Below are positions 1 through 8,910 of a DNA stretch of 55,221 nucleotides, one piece after another (within the stretch, counting starts at the first letter, position 1; the number at the start of each line of letters is the position of its first letter). The translations under genes and the position numbers were made by a program. The DNA comes from DSWT01 sp035415725 (GTDB lineage: Bacteria; Chloroflexota; Anaerolineae; B4-G1; SLSP01). The stretch lies in the NCBI GenBank assembly GCA_035415725.1, contig DAOOGN010000012.1, positions 1-55,221 of the forward strand, read 5' to 3'. The notes below the pieces were generated by a model. It had not been told where the DNA came from and ran no database searches. It was given only the letters and a program-made list of their open reading frames with translations.

Positions 1-135
1 CCCGCTGGCGGGGGAGAAGGGGGTTGGGGGATGAGAGGGTCATCACCTGCCGAAGAGGTAACCTGTTATGTACCATCCCCAAAGTCCCGTTTGCCACCTG
101 GCAATGTTGGCCGAGTAGTTACCTGTGACAAAACC
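1..135 (-). repeat. Dispersed repeat family A, truncated copy
   Basis: Reverse-complement match to the central part of the copies at 34881-35178 and 41131-41433. It shares the G-rich run and the conserved CCACCTGGCA core followed by GTTAC. It runs off the left edge of the window, and its right side diverges before the element terminus. No gene lies between it and the downstream FTCD gene end. Confidence 0.75.
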
Positions 136-166
136 TTTGCCGGGATGAGCGCGAAAAGGCAGGGGA

Positions 167-1681
167 TCAGATGCCCGCCCGCTGCCCCACAACAGTCTGC
201 ACTTCCTGGAGCAACATTTGCGCGCGTGCATCGATGGCGGCCAGTTCGGCGAACCAGGCGTCCTGCCGCGTCGTGTCCTGGAGAGTGGCAGCGTTGACCC
301 TGACGTTGAGCATGGCGCTTTGGATGCTCGCCATCGCCATCCACGCCGCCGTGGCGGCATCGGAAACTGCGTTGACGTTGCCTTTGTCGGCAACAAGCCG
401 GGCCAGTTCCAACGCGGCGAGCGCGGTGCGCGCCGTCGCCAACGGCACTTCGATGGCGTGGACCGTCGCTTGCCGGATTGCCGCAGCGCGGGCGCGTTGT
501 TCCTCGGCGGTGTTTTTCGGCAGTTTGCCGGCTGCCATCACCGCGTCGAAGGCGGCGCTGTCTTCGTCCATTCCGGCGGTGAGCGCCGCGCGTAGTTTCT
601 CGGCCTGCACCACGGCTTCGGCCATTTCATTCTGTACCTCGGCGTAATGACGTTTGCCCACCGTCAGCCGCCCGACCATCGCCACGAGCGCCGCCGACAA
701 GGCCCCCGCCAGGGCCGCGACCGCGCCACCGCCGGGCGCTGGGGTGTTTGCCGCCACCGCGTCCAGAAACCCGACCGGCGCGCCTTCTTCCCCTGCGGCC
801 AGTTTGTTTTCCAGGATTTGTCCCGGTTCAAACAGATCGAGCTGGAGATACCACTGCGCCGCATCGACCAACGCCTGCTGCGGGATCAAGCCGACCAACT
901 CGGTGTGGGTGACCCCTGCACCATAACGCGCGGCCTCACGACGCAGCGTCTCCATGACGCGGTGGAGGGGGGTTTGCGGGAAGTTGGTCAGGTTCATCGA
1001 CACCTGCGCCTGCCCCGCGACAAGCAGTCCCATCGCTTTGACGTAGCGGTAGCCGCCGTTAGAGTGGCGCAGTGCCCGCGCAATCTTTTGCGCGATGCTC
1101 ACGTTATCTGTATTGAGGTAGGCGTTGAAGGCCACCAGAAAGGGCCGTGCCCCGATGATTGTGGCTCCGGCCTTGCCCACGCTTCGCGGCCCGAAATCCG
1201 GGTCGCGGGCGGGATTTTTCCCGATTTCAGCTTTGAGCGCTTCGTACTCGCCTCGCCGCACGTCTTCGAGGTTGATGCGCTCCGGGCGTAGCGCTGCCTG
1301 TTCGTAGAGGTACACCGGGATGCCCAGTTCTTCGCCCACACGGCGCCCTAAATCGCGGGCCAGCGCCACGCAGTCCTCCATCGTCACGCCGCTGAGGGGT
1401 ACGAACGGCACCACATCCGTCGCGCCCAGGCGGGGATGCTCGCCACGCTGCACGTCCATGTCGATCAGTGCCGCCGCTGTCTTGATCCCCTGGAAAGCGG
1501 CCTCCTGCACGGCGCCGGGCGGTCCCACCAGCGTTACCACCGAGCGGTTGTGGTCCCCATCCGACTCGACGTCCAGTATGCGCGCTTCAGGTACAGCGCG
1601 CATTGCCGCGACGATGGCGGCAATCACGTCGGGACGCCGCCCCTCACTGAAGTTGGGAACACATTCGATTTGGGCCTTCAT
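167..1681 (-). CDS. ftcD: Bifunctional glutamate formimidoyltransferase / formimidoyltetrahydrofolate cyclodeaminase
   Basis: A 504-residue protein. The N-terminal ~300 residues match the formiminotransferase fold (start MKAQIECVPNFSEGRR; then the HNRSVVTLVG and GEHPRLGATDVVPFVP segments). Residues ~310-500 match the helical cyclodeaminase (FLDAVAANTPAPGGGAVAALAGALSAALV). The family moves the formimino group from formiminoglutamate to tetrahydrofolate and then deaminates it to methenyl-THF, in the cytosolic last step of histidine degradation. The length suits the fused form found in animals and some bacteria. No hut genes are adjacent, so the folate role is known from the family and the histidine-degradation context is inferred. 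It lies one base from the next minus-strand gene. Confidence 0.93.
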   Translation of the reverse strand: MKAQIECVPNFSEGRRPDVIAAIVAAMRAVPEARILDVESDGDHNRSVVTLVGPPGAVQEAAFQGIKTAAALIDMDVQRGEHPRLGATDVVPFVPLSGVTMEDCVALARDLGRRVGEELGIPVYLYEQAALRPERINLEDVRRGEYEALKAEIGKNPARDPDFGPRSVGKAGATIIGARPFLVAFNAYLNTDNVSIAQKIARALRHSNGGYRYVKAMGLLVAGQAQVSMNLTNFPQTPLHRVMETLRREAARYGAGVTHTELVGLIPQQALVDAAQWYLQLDLFEPGQILENKLAAGEEGAPVGFLDAVAANTPAPGGGAVAALAGALSAALVAMVGRLTVGKRHYAEVQNEMAEAVVQAEKLRAALTAGMDEDSAAFDAVMAAGKLPKNTAEEQRARAAAIRQATVHAIEVPLATARTALAALELARLVADKGNVNAVSDAATAAWMAMASIQSAMLNVRVNAATLQDTTRQDAWFAELAAIDARAQMLLQEVQTVVGQRAGI

Positions 1682-1682
1682 G

Positions 1683-2195
1683 CTACCACACGGGAGGAAC
1701 GGGGTGTTTGGGCTTTACTTCCGACTCAGGGAGTGCGCCTGTGTTGGAGGGGATTTCCGTGTTGGAGAGCGGTGCCGCGTCGGAGACCACTTTGGCCTCC
1801 AGATCGATGATCGGCCCCGCCGGTGGCGTCCAGGCAGTGGACGCCGTCTGTTCGGCGGGCGGCGGCGTAACGCTAATTTCCGGCGGTGTCTCTTCCTGCT
1901 GGTGCTTGGCGACCAACGCCGGCGGGCATACATCAATGAAAAGCCGCAGACCGATCAAAAAGATCGTCAGGTCGTCCAACTGGCCGAGTCCCAGGAGTCC
2001 ATCAGGGATGATATCGACCGGTGAGAGCAAATAGAGAGCGGTCATGAGTGGAACCAGTTTGGTGACAAACGGGACACGACCATCCCACAACAATTCCCAG
2101 GCCAGGCGAAACTGGCTAAAAAAATCTTTGAGCCAGCCCATCAACGTACCTATCTGAGGGGAACGCTCTGGGTAGTGCATTGGGTCATTGGGCAT
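1683..2195 (-). CDS. DUF1232 (YkvA-like) membrane-associated protein
   Basis: A 170-residue protein. The start ATG at 2195 is preceded by a strong GAGGAGG site. An in-frame extension further upstream is rejected because it is translated repeat DNA. Residues ~20-80 hold the DUF1232 signature: a helical stretch LVPLMTALYLLSPVDIIPD followed by GLGQLDDLTIFLIGLRLFI. The C-terminal ~85 residues are Pro/Glu/Thr-rich and probably disordered. Family members are small membrane-associated proteins of unknown biochemical role. Only the family assignment is firm; no function can be read from context. Confidence 0.85.
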   Translation of the reverse strand: MPNDPMHYPERSPQIGTLMGWLKDFFSQFRLAWELLWDGRVPFVTKLVPLMTALYLLSPVDIIPDGLLGLGQLDDLTIFLIGLRLFIDVCPPALVAKHQQEETPPEISVTPPPAEQTASTAWTPPAGPIIDLEAKVVSDAAPLSNTEIPSNTGALPESEVKPKHPVPPVW

Positions 2196-2210
2196 AATGC
2201 CTCCTCCTCT

Positions 2211-2315
2211 GAAAATAGCCCCAGAGCACCCAGAGTTCACAGAGAAAAACTCAAATTCTTTGTGTCCTGCGTGCCCTTCGTGGTGAAAAGTTTTCATCCC
2301 GCCGCTGGTGAACGC
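2211..2315 (-). repeat. Dispersed repeat family B, full copy
   Basis: About 100 bp that is nearly identical, in reverse complement, to 35209-35312. It includes the segments CACAGAGAAAAACTC and TTTGTGTCCTGCGTGCCC. Shorter, diverged pieces occur near 14027-14050 and 11298-11345. It lies in the gap between the DUF1232 gene and the NYN gene and encodes nothing convincing. The rest of the gap to 2507 holds only a TATAAT at 2473-2478 without a clear -35. Confidence 0.75.
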
Positions 2316-2507
2316 CAGTTAATGACGAATTTCCTTGAAAACAGTTTGATAGTCATGAGTCAAGTGTCTACCCTGCGAGTTGCCAACTCGCGCTACGCAA
2401 GGGTAACTGGGTTATTACGAAGAATTATAGTCCGAGTTGTAGCAATGGCAAATACTACCGCGCAAATTGCATTATAATACTACGCTAAAGATATCGAAGG
2501 GGTTGCT

Positions 2508-3551
2508 ATGCCATTTCTCATCGATGGACATAACGTTATTGCTGCTTTGTCGGACGTCAATCTCGAAGATCCGGACGACGAGGCCAGGTTAGTCATGAAG
2601 CTGCGCGCCTGGAGCGGGCGCGAACGCCGCAAAGCCATTGTCATTTTCGACAGCGGAGTTCCGGGAGGACCGTCACGGGTGCTTTCGTCGCCCGCCGTGC
2701 GCGTCATCTTCGCTGCGAAGTATCACAGCACGGCGGATCGCATCATCAAGGAGCGTTTGTCCCATCTCCCTGATGCGCCGAACTGGACGGTGGTCTCTTC
2801 GGACCGCGAGGTGCTGGATAATGCGCGGATGAGCGGCGCGAAGACATTGACCGCACAGGATTTTGTCGCACGATTGAATCGGTCGCCGGAAGTCGAGCCA
2901 GAGAAGCCGGAAGAGGTCTCGGCAACAGAAGTCGCCACATGGCTGGAAGTGTTTCCCGAACCTCCGCCGACGCCGGAGCCGGCGGAGGCACAGATGGCGC
3001 CGCCGGCTCAACCCCGTGTTCCACGTCCACAAACACGTCGTCAGGAGCGCCGCCCCGCGGATTCACAAGTGGGGCGGACGACGCGCACCATCGGCGAGCA
3101 GATGGGGGTGAAAACGCCGCCGCCGGAAAAGCCGCAGAGCGCCGCTGCCAAGCCCGACGAGATTTCCGCAGAAGAGGTGGAGGCCTGGTTGGAAGTCTTC
3201 CACGAGGCGCCGGAAAGCAACGTCGCACTGCCCAAACCCCGACCAAAGCCGCAGACACCACCATCCCGTCCTCGCTCCCTCACCGTTGACAAGCGTGAAG
3301 GGCTTTCCGCGGACGAAGTCGAAGCCTGGCTGGAAATTTTCGGCGGCGAACCTGAGGCTGCATCTGCACCGCCGGAGAAGACGGAAACCGCCGGGGGGAA
3401 GAAGCCCGCGCCCGACAGGTCAAAATCGTCGCCCACCCGCCTGGGCAAACACAAGAGACAACTCATTCCCCCGCAAGATGAAGGCACAAGTCCACTTTCC
3501 CCAGAGGATGAGGAGTTGTGGCGACGCATGTTCGGCCATGGAGACCGGTAG
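2508..3551 (+). CDS. YacP-like NYN-domain RNase with four C-terminal short motifs
   Basis: A 347-residue protein. Residues 1-125 match the NYN/PIN-like domain of the YacP (Rae1) type: FLIDGHNVI at the N-terminus, VIFDSG near 46-50, a VSSDREVLDNA stretch near 97-106 and conserved acidic residues. These proteins are ribosome-associated or mRNA-decay endoribonucleases in Firmicutes. The remaining ~220 residues are Pro-rich and low complexity, but four similar 12-residue motifs stand out at 138-149, 220-231, 267-278 and 331-342 (consensus S-A-x-E-V-E-x-W-L-E-x-F). They are separated by 82, 47 and 64 residues. The motifs look like amphipathic binding helices; their partner is unknown. Most YacP proteins are ~170 residues, so the tail is an addition. 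Confidence 0.85.
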   Translation: MPFLIDGHNVIAALSDVNLEDPDDEARLVMKLRAWSGRERRKAIVIFDSGVPGGPSRVLSSPAVRVIFAAKYHSTADRIIKERLSHLPDAPNWTVVSSDREVLDNARMSGAKTLTAQDFVARLNRSPEVEPEKPEEVSATEVATWLEVFPEPPPTPEPAEAQMAPPAQPRVPRPQTRRQERRPADSQVGRTTRTIGEQMGVKTPPPEKPQSAAAKPDEISAEEVEAWLEVFHEAPESNVALPKPRPKPQTPPSRPRSLTVDKREGLSADEVEAWLEIFGGEPEAASAPPEKTETAGGKKPAPDRSKSSPTRLGKHKRQLIPPQDEGTSPLSPEDEELWRRMFGHGDR

Positions 3552-3553
3552 TT

Positions 3554-3597
3554 GACCCAACCTGACAGCTTTTCTGCCATCTGTCAGGTTCGAGGGT
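3554..3597. terminator. Convergent hairpin between NYN and HAD genes
   Basis: A perfect 10-bp inverted repeat (AACCTGACAG at 3559-3568, CTGTCAGGTT at 3581-3590), extended outside by GACCC/GGGTC. It sits exactly between two convergent stop codons. There is no long U-tract, so it may act as a bidirectional or Rho-assisted terminator. Confidence 0.6.
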
Positions 3598-3601
3598 CAT
3601 T

Positions 3602-4264
3602 CTATTTGACCAGGGGCAGCAAATCCGCGGTAGACGGCAGTATCAGATGCGCACCGGCCTGCCGCAGTTCGGCTTCTTCGCCAAAGCCGCACAGCACGCC
3701 GATGGTCCACGCGCCCGCGCGACGTCCCGAAAGAATGTCCACCGCTGTATCCCCGACCATGGCGCAGACACCGGGCGTCAGTCCCAGATGGCGCGCGGTA
3801 TAGAGCACCGGTTCGGGATGCGGTTTGAGATGTTGGGTCATCGTGTGGGTCACGATGAGGGTGAAGAAGTCGGTCAGCTCGTGTTGATGCAAAAATTCTT
3901 TCGCTTCGGCCGTGGAGCGCGTCGAGACGATTGCCAGGCGCGCGCGTTCCGCCAGGTGCGCCAACAGCGGTTTCACCCCGGCGATGAGGCGAAAAGTGGG
4001 GGGAGTGTGCCCGCTGACCATACGTTGGAATCCAAAGAGCACCGCATCTAGCCCCACCTTATCCACCGCCGTCAGGGCGTAGTTCATCGGCGTCTCGCCC
4101 GCCATGACCAGCCGCCGGGCCAGTTGATTGGCGCGGGCCTGTCCCAGGAACTTTAGATGACGCGCCAACGATTCAACAGCTTGATCGTCGGTGTCCATGA
4201 GGGTGCCGTCTAAGTCAAAAAACCACCCTTGAATTTGATCGAATGGAACGGCTAGAGTGGACAT
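3602..4264 (-). CDS. HAD-superfamily hydrolase (phosphoglycolate-phosphatase-like)
   Basis: A 220-residue HAD phosphatase. Motif I is FDLDGTLMDT near residues 16-25, motif II is the VSTRS segment, motif III is a Lys in LKPHPEPVLY, and motif IV is GDTAVDILSGRRAGAW. A helical cap lies between motifs I and II, as in the Gph/PpaX group. The Asp nucleophile and acid/base Asp are both present. The physiological substrate cannot be told from sequence; phosphoglycolate or pyrophosphate are family possibilities. It follows a small membrane-protein gene by 6 nt and is probably co-transcribed with it. Confidence 0.88.
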   Translation of the reverse strand: MSTLAVPFDQIQGWFFDLDGTLMDTDDQAVESLARHLKFLGQARANQLARRLVMAGETPMNYALTAVDKVGLDAVLFGFQRMVSGHTPPTFRLIAGVKPLLAHLAERARLAIVSTRSTAEAKEFLHQHELTDFFTLIVTHTMTQHLKPHPEPVLYTARHLGLTPGVCAMVGDTAVDILSGRRAGAWTIGVLCGFGEEAELRQAGAHLILPSTADLLPLVK

Positions 4265-4270
4265 GGGCTT

Positions 4271-4624
4271 TCACAAGAGGTCGATGAGCAAACTCAATAA
4301 GGCGACAATGAATGTTGCCGCCGCCAATACAAAGGTAATCGTCATCCCATGCTCGCGCCGTCGCTGTTCTGTTTGCAGGACAGCATGCCGCTCTGCCTCA
4401 CCGTCGCCCATCCGTGCTCCCACGCCGATGCCCCGCCCTATGTCCAGGAGAACGGGAAACGCCGTCGCCACGGCGAGCAGCAGCGCCGAGGTGCAGAGCG
4501 CATCGGAAAACGCGCGCCCCGTCAAGCCGGGGACGATGATCGTGTACAAAAAAACGAGGAGGACATCCATCCCCAAAACCAGGCCGAGCGCCGGCCAGAA
4601 ACGGATTTTGCGACGTTTTTCCAT
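4271..4624 (-). CDS. Small three-helix membrane protein, unknown function
   Basis: A 117-residue protein starting at ATG 4624 behind an AAGGAAG site; a GTG two codons upstream is less likely. Predicted membrane segments are WPALGLVLGMDVLLVFLYTI near the N-terminus, an Ala/Leu-rich helix in the middle and ITFVLAAATFIVALLSLLI at the C-terminus. A charged loop rich in Glu, Arg and Gln lies between helices 2 and 3. I do not recognise the family. It lies between ftsK and the HAD gene on the same strand. Confidence 0.7.
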   Translation of the reverse strand: MEKRRKIRFWPALGLVLGMDVLLVFLYTIIVPGLTGRAFSDALCTSALLLAVATAFPVLLDIGRGIGVGARMGDGEAERHAVLQTEQRRREHGMTITFVLAAATFIVALLSLLIDLL

Positions 4625-4675
4625 CGGCACTTCCTTTTCATAGCAGATTCGTAGCAGATAAACCGCTCAGCGGCG

Positions 4676-7060
4676 TTATGAAGGCGCATGGCCATCGTTC
4701 GGCGAATGGAGCGATTCCAGCAGCGCCTCGGCGACCGCGCGGTTGATTTTGCGGAACTGGCCCTCGGTTTCCATGGTGACAATCCCCATATCCGCCAGTT
4801 GCTCCACGAGTCGTGCCGACCGCGTGTAGCCGATGCGGAGTCGGCGTTGCAGGAGGGAGACAGAAGCCCGGTTCTCGGTCAGAAAAATCTCCACTGCCGT
4901 GGGCAAAAGTTGATCTTCGAACTGGCCGGCAGTCTGAGCGTCTTCTTCAAAATCGGGGAAGAGCGCCGGCTGTTCAGGCAATGTCGCTTCGATGAGGGTA
5001 GAGGCTTTGGGTTTGGGGAAATCGACCTGCAGCGGCGTTTTCCCCGGCTCGACCGCGTTGTGCCAGAAATGGATCAGGCGTTCCAACTCGTGGTCGGAGA
5101 CGAAGGCGCCCTGCAGACGCAACGGCTGGCTGACGTCCGGCGGCATAAAGAGCATGTCACCGCGTCCTAGGAGACGCTCGGCTCCCGGCATGTCCAGGAT
5201 CACGCGCGAGTCCACCGACGAGGCGACGGCAAAGGCCACCCGCGCCGGGAAGTTGGCTTTGATCAGCCCGGTCACGACGTCCACGCTGGGGCGCTGGGTG
5301 GCAATGATCAGGTGGATGCCCGTCGCCCGCGCCATCTGTGCCAACCGGCACAACGTGCGCTCGGTCTCTTCCGGCGACTGCATCATCAGATCGGCCAACT
5401 CATCCACGAGGACCGCAATGTAGGGGATGGACGGCTCGTCTGTCATGGTGCTCACGCGCCGGTTGAAATCCTCGATGTTGCGTGCGCCGATCTGCGCGAA
5501 ACGGCGGTAGCGTCCGTCCATTTCGCGCATCACCCATTTCAGCGCCGGCACGACCCGTTCTACGTCGACGATCACCGGCGCCAGGAGATGCGGGATGCCG
5601 TTGTATTGCGTCAGCTCGACCCGTTTAGGGTCCACCATCAACAGCCGCAACGTGTCGGGCGTATTTTGCAGCAGCAGCGCAGCGATGATCGAGTTCACGC
5701 ATACCGATTTGCCCGCGCCGGTCGCACCGGCGATGAGCATGTGCGGCATCGCGCGCAAATCCGCCGCCACCGCCTGCCCGGAAACGTCCTGCCCCAACCC
5801 TAAACGCAGACGCCCCTTGAGCTTGCCAAAGCCTTCTGATTCCATGATGTCGCGCAGGGAGACTAACGCCGGCTCCTCATTCGGCACTTCGATGCCCACC
5901 AGCCCTTTGCCGGGGATGGGCGCCTGGATGCGGATACTGCGGGCGGAGAGTGCCAGCGCCAGGTCATCGGCCAGACTGGCAATCTTGCCGACTTTGACCT
6001 TGGTGGTTCTGCCGGTGCGGCTGGTGATGAACAGGGGTTCGGCGCCATACTGCGTGACCACCGGCCCCTGGTTGATCTCGCGCACGTGCACCGGTGCGCC
6101 CAGACTTTCCAGCGTTTTTTCGATGGCGCGGACCTGCTTGCGAATCAAATCTTCGCTGTAATACTGCTCACTGCCCTCTTCCAAAATGTCGGCCAGGTGT
6201 GGCAGACGCCAGGCCTGGGTGCCGACTGCCAACGGCGCCCCTTCAAATTCCACGCTGCCATTGCCGTTCGTGGGGCGAGTGGCCACGTTGATGCGGACTT
6301 CGTCCTCTTTCGGCTTACGCCCGCGCGCGGCTTTGGACGCCGCCGGTTCGACGGTGCCGCCGATGATTTTGAGCTGCGGCGGGGGGCCTGTCCGCGTCAT
6401 CGTGTCGGCCGGCAAGGACAACGGCGCAATATCCGACCCCGCCGGATGCCGCCGCCGTTCTGCGCACTGGCTCAGCCATTGGATGGCATCGGCAGGCGCT
6501 ATCCCGGCGACGAAGGTGCCGACCATCAGCCAGGCGATCACCAAAGTAAGGATGATGCCCGCCTTGCCGAGCGCTTTGAGGCCCACGTCCGACAATAACG
6601 CGCCGATAAGACCGCCGCCCAATCCCGCTTCACCGAGTTTGTAGAGGTTTATCTGCGGCCAGGCGGCGCCGGCGATCAGGTGCAACGTCGTCAAAGCGAC
6701 AAAGAAGCCGATCACCACGCCGATGATTTGTTCGGGAGCGAGTTTGGGCAGGCGTTCCTCAAAGCGACGCAGGATAAGCCACAAGCCGACGCCGCCGAAG
6801 AACAGCGGCACGACATACATCCCCCATCCGAACGTCTGCGATAGCACGGCAATCCACCATTCCGGCAGTGCACCGCGTTGCGCCGAGATGAAGCTCAAAA
6901 CCGTGAGGAGGGCCAGGAAAAACAGCAGCCACCCCACGATGTCCAGCTTTTGATCGGCGCTCAATCGACTCCACAAGGAGGCGCGTTGCGTCTTGCGCTT
7001 TGAGGAGCGCGACGTGGACCGCCGACCCGAGGAACGAGAAGAGGTTGCTCTTTTGGTCAT
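4676..7060 (-). CDS. ftsK: DNA translocase FtsK/SpoIIIE
   Basis: A 794-residue protein. After a basic Ser/Arg-rich start, four hydrophobic segments within residues ~38-200 anchor it in the membrane. A linker follows, then the alpha/beta motor with Walker A GATGAGKSVCVN and Walker B IAVLVDELADLMM. A C-terminal winged-helix gamma domain (AVEIFLTENRASVSLLQRRLRIGYTR) reads KOPS-type orienting sequences in known homologues. The family pumps chromosomal DNA across the division septum and activates dimer resolution. The length is typical of SpoIIIE-like forms. It lies 14 nt after radA and is likely co-transcribed. Confidence 0.96.
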   Translation of the reverse strand: MTKRATSSRSSGRRSTSRSSKRKTQRASLWSRLSADQKLDIVGWLLFFLALLTVLSFISAQRGALPEWWIAVLSQTFGWGMYVVPLFFGGVGLWLILRRFEERLPKLAPEQIIGVVIGFFVALTTLHLIAGAAWPQINLYKLGEAGLGGGLIGALLSDVGLKALGKAGIILTLVIAWLMVGTFVAGIAPADAIQWLSQCAERRRHPAGSDIAPLSLPADTMTRTGPPPQLKIIGGTVEPAASKAARGRKPKEDEVRINVATRPTNGNGSVEFEGAPLAVGTQAWRLPHLADILEEGSEQYYSEDLIRKQVRAIEKTLESLGAPVHVREINQGPVVTQYGAEPLFITSRTGRTTKVKVGKIASLADDLALALSARSIRIQAPIPGKGLVGIEVPNEEPALVSLRDIMESEGFGKLKGRLRLGLGQDVSGQAVAADLRAMPHMLIAGATGAGKSVCVNSIIAALLLQNTPDTLRLLMVDPKRVELTQYNGIPHLLAPVIVDVERVVPALKWVMREMDGRYRRFAQIGARNIEDFNRRVSTMTDEPSIPYIAVLVDELADLMMQSPEETERTLCRLAQMARATGIHLIIATQRPSVDVVTGLIKANFPARVAFAVASSVDSRVILDMPGAERLLGRGDMLFMPPDVSQPLRLQGAFVSDHELERLIHFWHNAVEPGKTPLQVDFPKPKASTLIEATLPEQPALFPDFEEDAQTAGQFEDQLLPTAVEIFLTENRASVSLLQRRLRIGYTRSARLVEQLADMGIVTMETEGQFRKINRAVAEALLESLHSPNDGHAPS

Positions 7061-7074
7061 AATTCTATCTCAGC

Positions 7075-8457
7075 TTATCTTTTTGGCCCCAGCGCTGCCT
7101 CGATGGCCTCGCCTACCGAGCGCACCGGGATCAAGGTTAACCCCTCGACAGGATGCAAGCGTTTGCTCTGCATACTGCGGGGGAGCAGCATTTTCGTGAA
7201 CCCTAGCCGTGCCGCCTCGCTCAACCGCGACTCCAATTGCCCTACCGAGCGCACCTCGCCGGAGAGACCGACCTCGCCGACCACCGCCAGGTCTGCCGGA
7301 ACGGGCTGGTCGCGGAGGCTGGAAGCCAGTGCCACGGCGACGGCCAGATCGGCAGCCGGTTCTTCGACTTGCAGACCGCCGACGACGTTGGCGAAGATGT
7401 CCTGCTCATCCAGTCGCAATCCTACCCGGCGGGTGAGCACCGCCACCGTGAGCAGCAGGCGGTTGAAGTCCAGCCCGTTGACCGTGCGACGCGGGTTGCC
7501 GAAGCTGGTGTGGCTCGCCAAAGCCTGAATTTCGACCAGGAGGGGGCGTGTCCCTTCCAGCGTGACCGCGATCGTCGAGCCTGGCACGTTAACCATCCGC
7601 TCGGCCAGGAACGCCTCGGAGGGGTTTGCTACTTCGACCAGGCCCTGCTCTTGCATCTCGAAAACGCCGACCTCGGAGGTCGCGCCGAAGCGATTCTTCA
7701 CACTGCGCAGCAGACGGTAGGTGTGGAAGGGGTCACCTTCCAGGTAGAGCACAGTATCGACGATGTGTTCCAGCACTTTCGGGCCGGCAATCGCGCCTTC
7801 CTTGGTGACATGACCAACCACAAAGACGGGCACGCCGCTCTCCTTCGCCCACCGCTGGAAACGCGCCGCGCACTCGCGCACCTGGCTCACACTCCCGGCC
7901 ACCGATGTCATATCCTCGATGTAAACCGTTTGAATGGAATCGACGACCAACGCTTGCAGTGTCGCCAGCATCGCATTGGCCTGGGCCAGAATCGTGCCGG
8001 TCTCTGTCTCCGAGAGCAGGTATAGCGGATCGCCTTCAATGCCCAGGCGTTTGGCGCGCATTTTGATCTGCCGGGGGGATTCCTCGCCGGAGACGTAGAG
8101 CACGGGCCGTTCTGCCGACCCCAGCGCGGCAGCGACTTGCAGCAGCAACGTGGACTTGCCGATGCCCGGTTCGCCGCCGATCAACACAATCGAGCCTGGA
8201 ACCAGGCCGCCACCGAGCACGCGCGCAAACTCTCCCAGCGGCACTGCGATGCGATCCACGGCGCCGAGGTCGACCTGGCTTAACGGCTGGGGGTGCTGCG
8301 AGAGGTGCGCCGGCGGCGCGACCGCACCGGCGGCGTCTGTCTCCACCAAGACTTCGACCAGAGAATCCCACGCGCCACAGTTGGGACATCTCCCCATGTG
8401 ACGGGCATAACTCCAGTTGCATTGCTGACACACCCAGCGACTTTCTTGTTTTGCCAT
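7075..8457 (-). CDS. radA: DNA repair protein RadA
   Basis: A 460-residue protein from ATG 8457, which has a GAGGAGGAG ribosome site; an extension of 8 codons upstream is unlikely. The N-terminal zinc finger is WVCQQCNWSYARHMGRCPNC. The RecA-like ATPase follows, with Walker A GGEPGIGKSTLL and the RadA-specific KNRFG motif (VKNRFGATSEVGVFEM). A C-terminal Lon-protease-like domain is present (VNGLDFNRLLLTVAVL, VGEVGLSGEVRSV). Known homologues extend D-loops during recombination by acting as a ring helicase. It heads the radA-ftsK operon. Confidence 0.96.
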   Translation of the reverse strand: MAKQESRWVCQQCNWSYARHMGRCPNCGAWDSLVEVLVETDAAGAVAPPAHLSQHPQPLSQVDLGAVDRIAVPLGEFARVLGGGLVPGSIVLIGGEPGIGKSTLLLQVAAALGSAERPVLYVSGEESPRQIKMRAKRLGIEGDPLYLLSETETGTILAQANAMLATLQALVVDSIQTVYIEDMTSVAGSVSQVRECAARFQRWAKESGVPVFVVGHVTKEGAIAGPKVLEHIVDTVLYLEGDPFHTYRLLRSVKNRFGATSEVGVFEMQEQGLVEVANPSEAFLAERMVNVPGSTIAVTLEGTRPLLVEIQALASHTSFGNPRRTVNGLDFNRLLLTVAVLTRRVGLRLDEQDIFANVVGGLQVEEPAADLAVAVALASSLRDQPVPADLAVVGEVGLSGEVRSVGQLESRLSEAARLGFTKMLLPRSMQSKRLHPVEGLTLIPVRSVGEAIEAALGPKR

Positions 8458-8569
8458 TGTGTTGCTCTCCTCCTCTATCATACCAGAACATATATTCTAT
8501 GGAAAGAGGCACTTTTGCTATGGGCCGCTTCCTAATTATACTATGACTCGCCTAAAAAAAGGCATCTAT

Positions 8570-8790
8570 TCAAGCCGGTCAACCTGGCGCAGCAGCTTAT
8601 TCCATACCAGGTTTGGCGCGGATTTTGGTATGCCAGGTGCTTTTAGATGACGCGATAGGCGTCTTATCCCCCCTCCTTTCCCTGCTTGCGGGGGAGAAGG
8701 TTGCATCCTCCCATTCCCTTTATCCTGTTCTATCTCTTCTCCCCCGCCAACGGGGGATGAGAGGGGGATGAGAGGGGCTGAATAGTTACC
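8570..8790 (-). repeat. Dispersed repeat family A, reverse-oriented diverged copy
   Basis: Contains the family landmarks in reverse: CTATTCAAGCCGG, a CCAGGTTTGGCG/TATGCCAGGTGC stretch, GCGATAGGCGTC, two C-rich/G-rich hairpin blocks and CTGAATAGTTACC. The gap between radA (ends upstream at 8457) and rplU holds this copy plus the rplU promoter and leader; I see no gene in it. Confidence 0.65.
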
Positions 8791-8798
8791 TCCAAAGT

Positions 8799-8826
8799 TT
8801 GACAAATTCTTCGACCCGGCTATAAT
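8799..8826 (+). promoter_or_regulatory. Sigma-70-type promoter of the rplU operon
   Basis: TTGACA at 8799-8804 and TATAAT at 8821-8826, 16-bp spacer. The predicted start near 8833 leaves a leader of about 78 nt before rplU. Part of the leader (TGACCTGCCAG, CTTGAGGGAGCGGC) could fold and serve L21 autoregulation, but I cannot identify a known leader family. Confidence 0.8.
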
Positions 8827-8910
8827 GACCTGCCAGCCAGGCCCTTGAGGGAGCGGCTTACATTGTGTCATCGGGCCTATATGGTAGGCTTATGGATAAG
8901 GGAGGAAAAC

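Noticed and set aside
1683..2297. Longer N-terminus for the DUF1232 protein
   Set aside because: The extra 34 residues are translated family B repeat, and a strong ribosome site supports the start at 2195.
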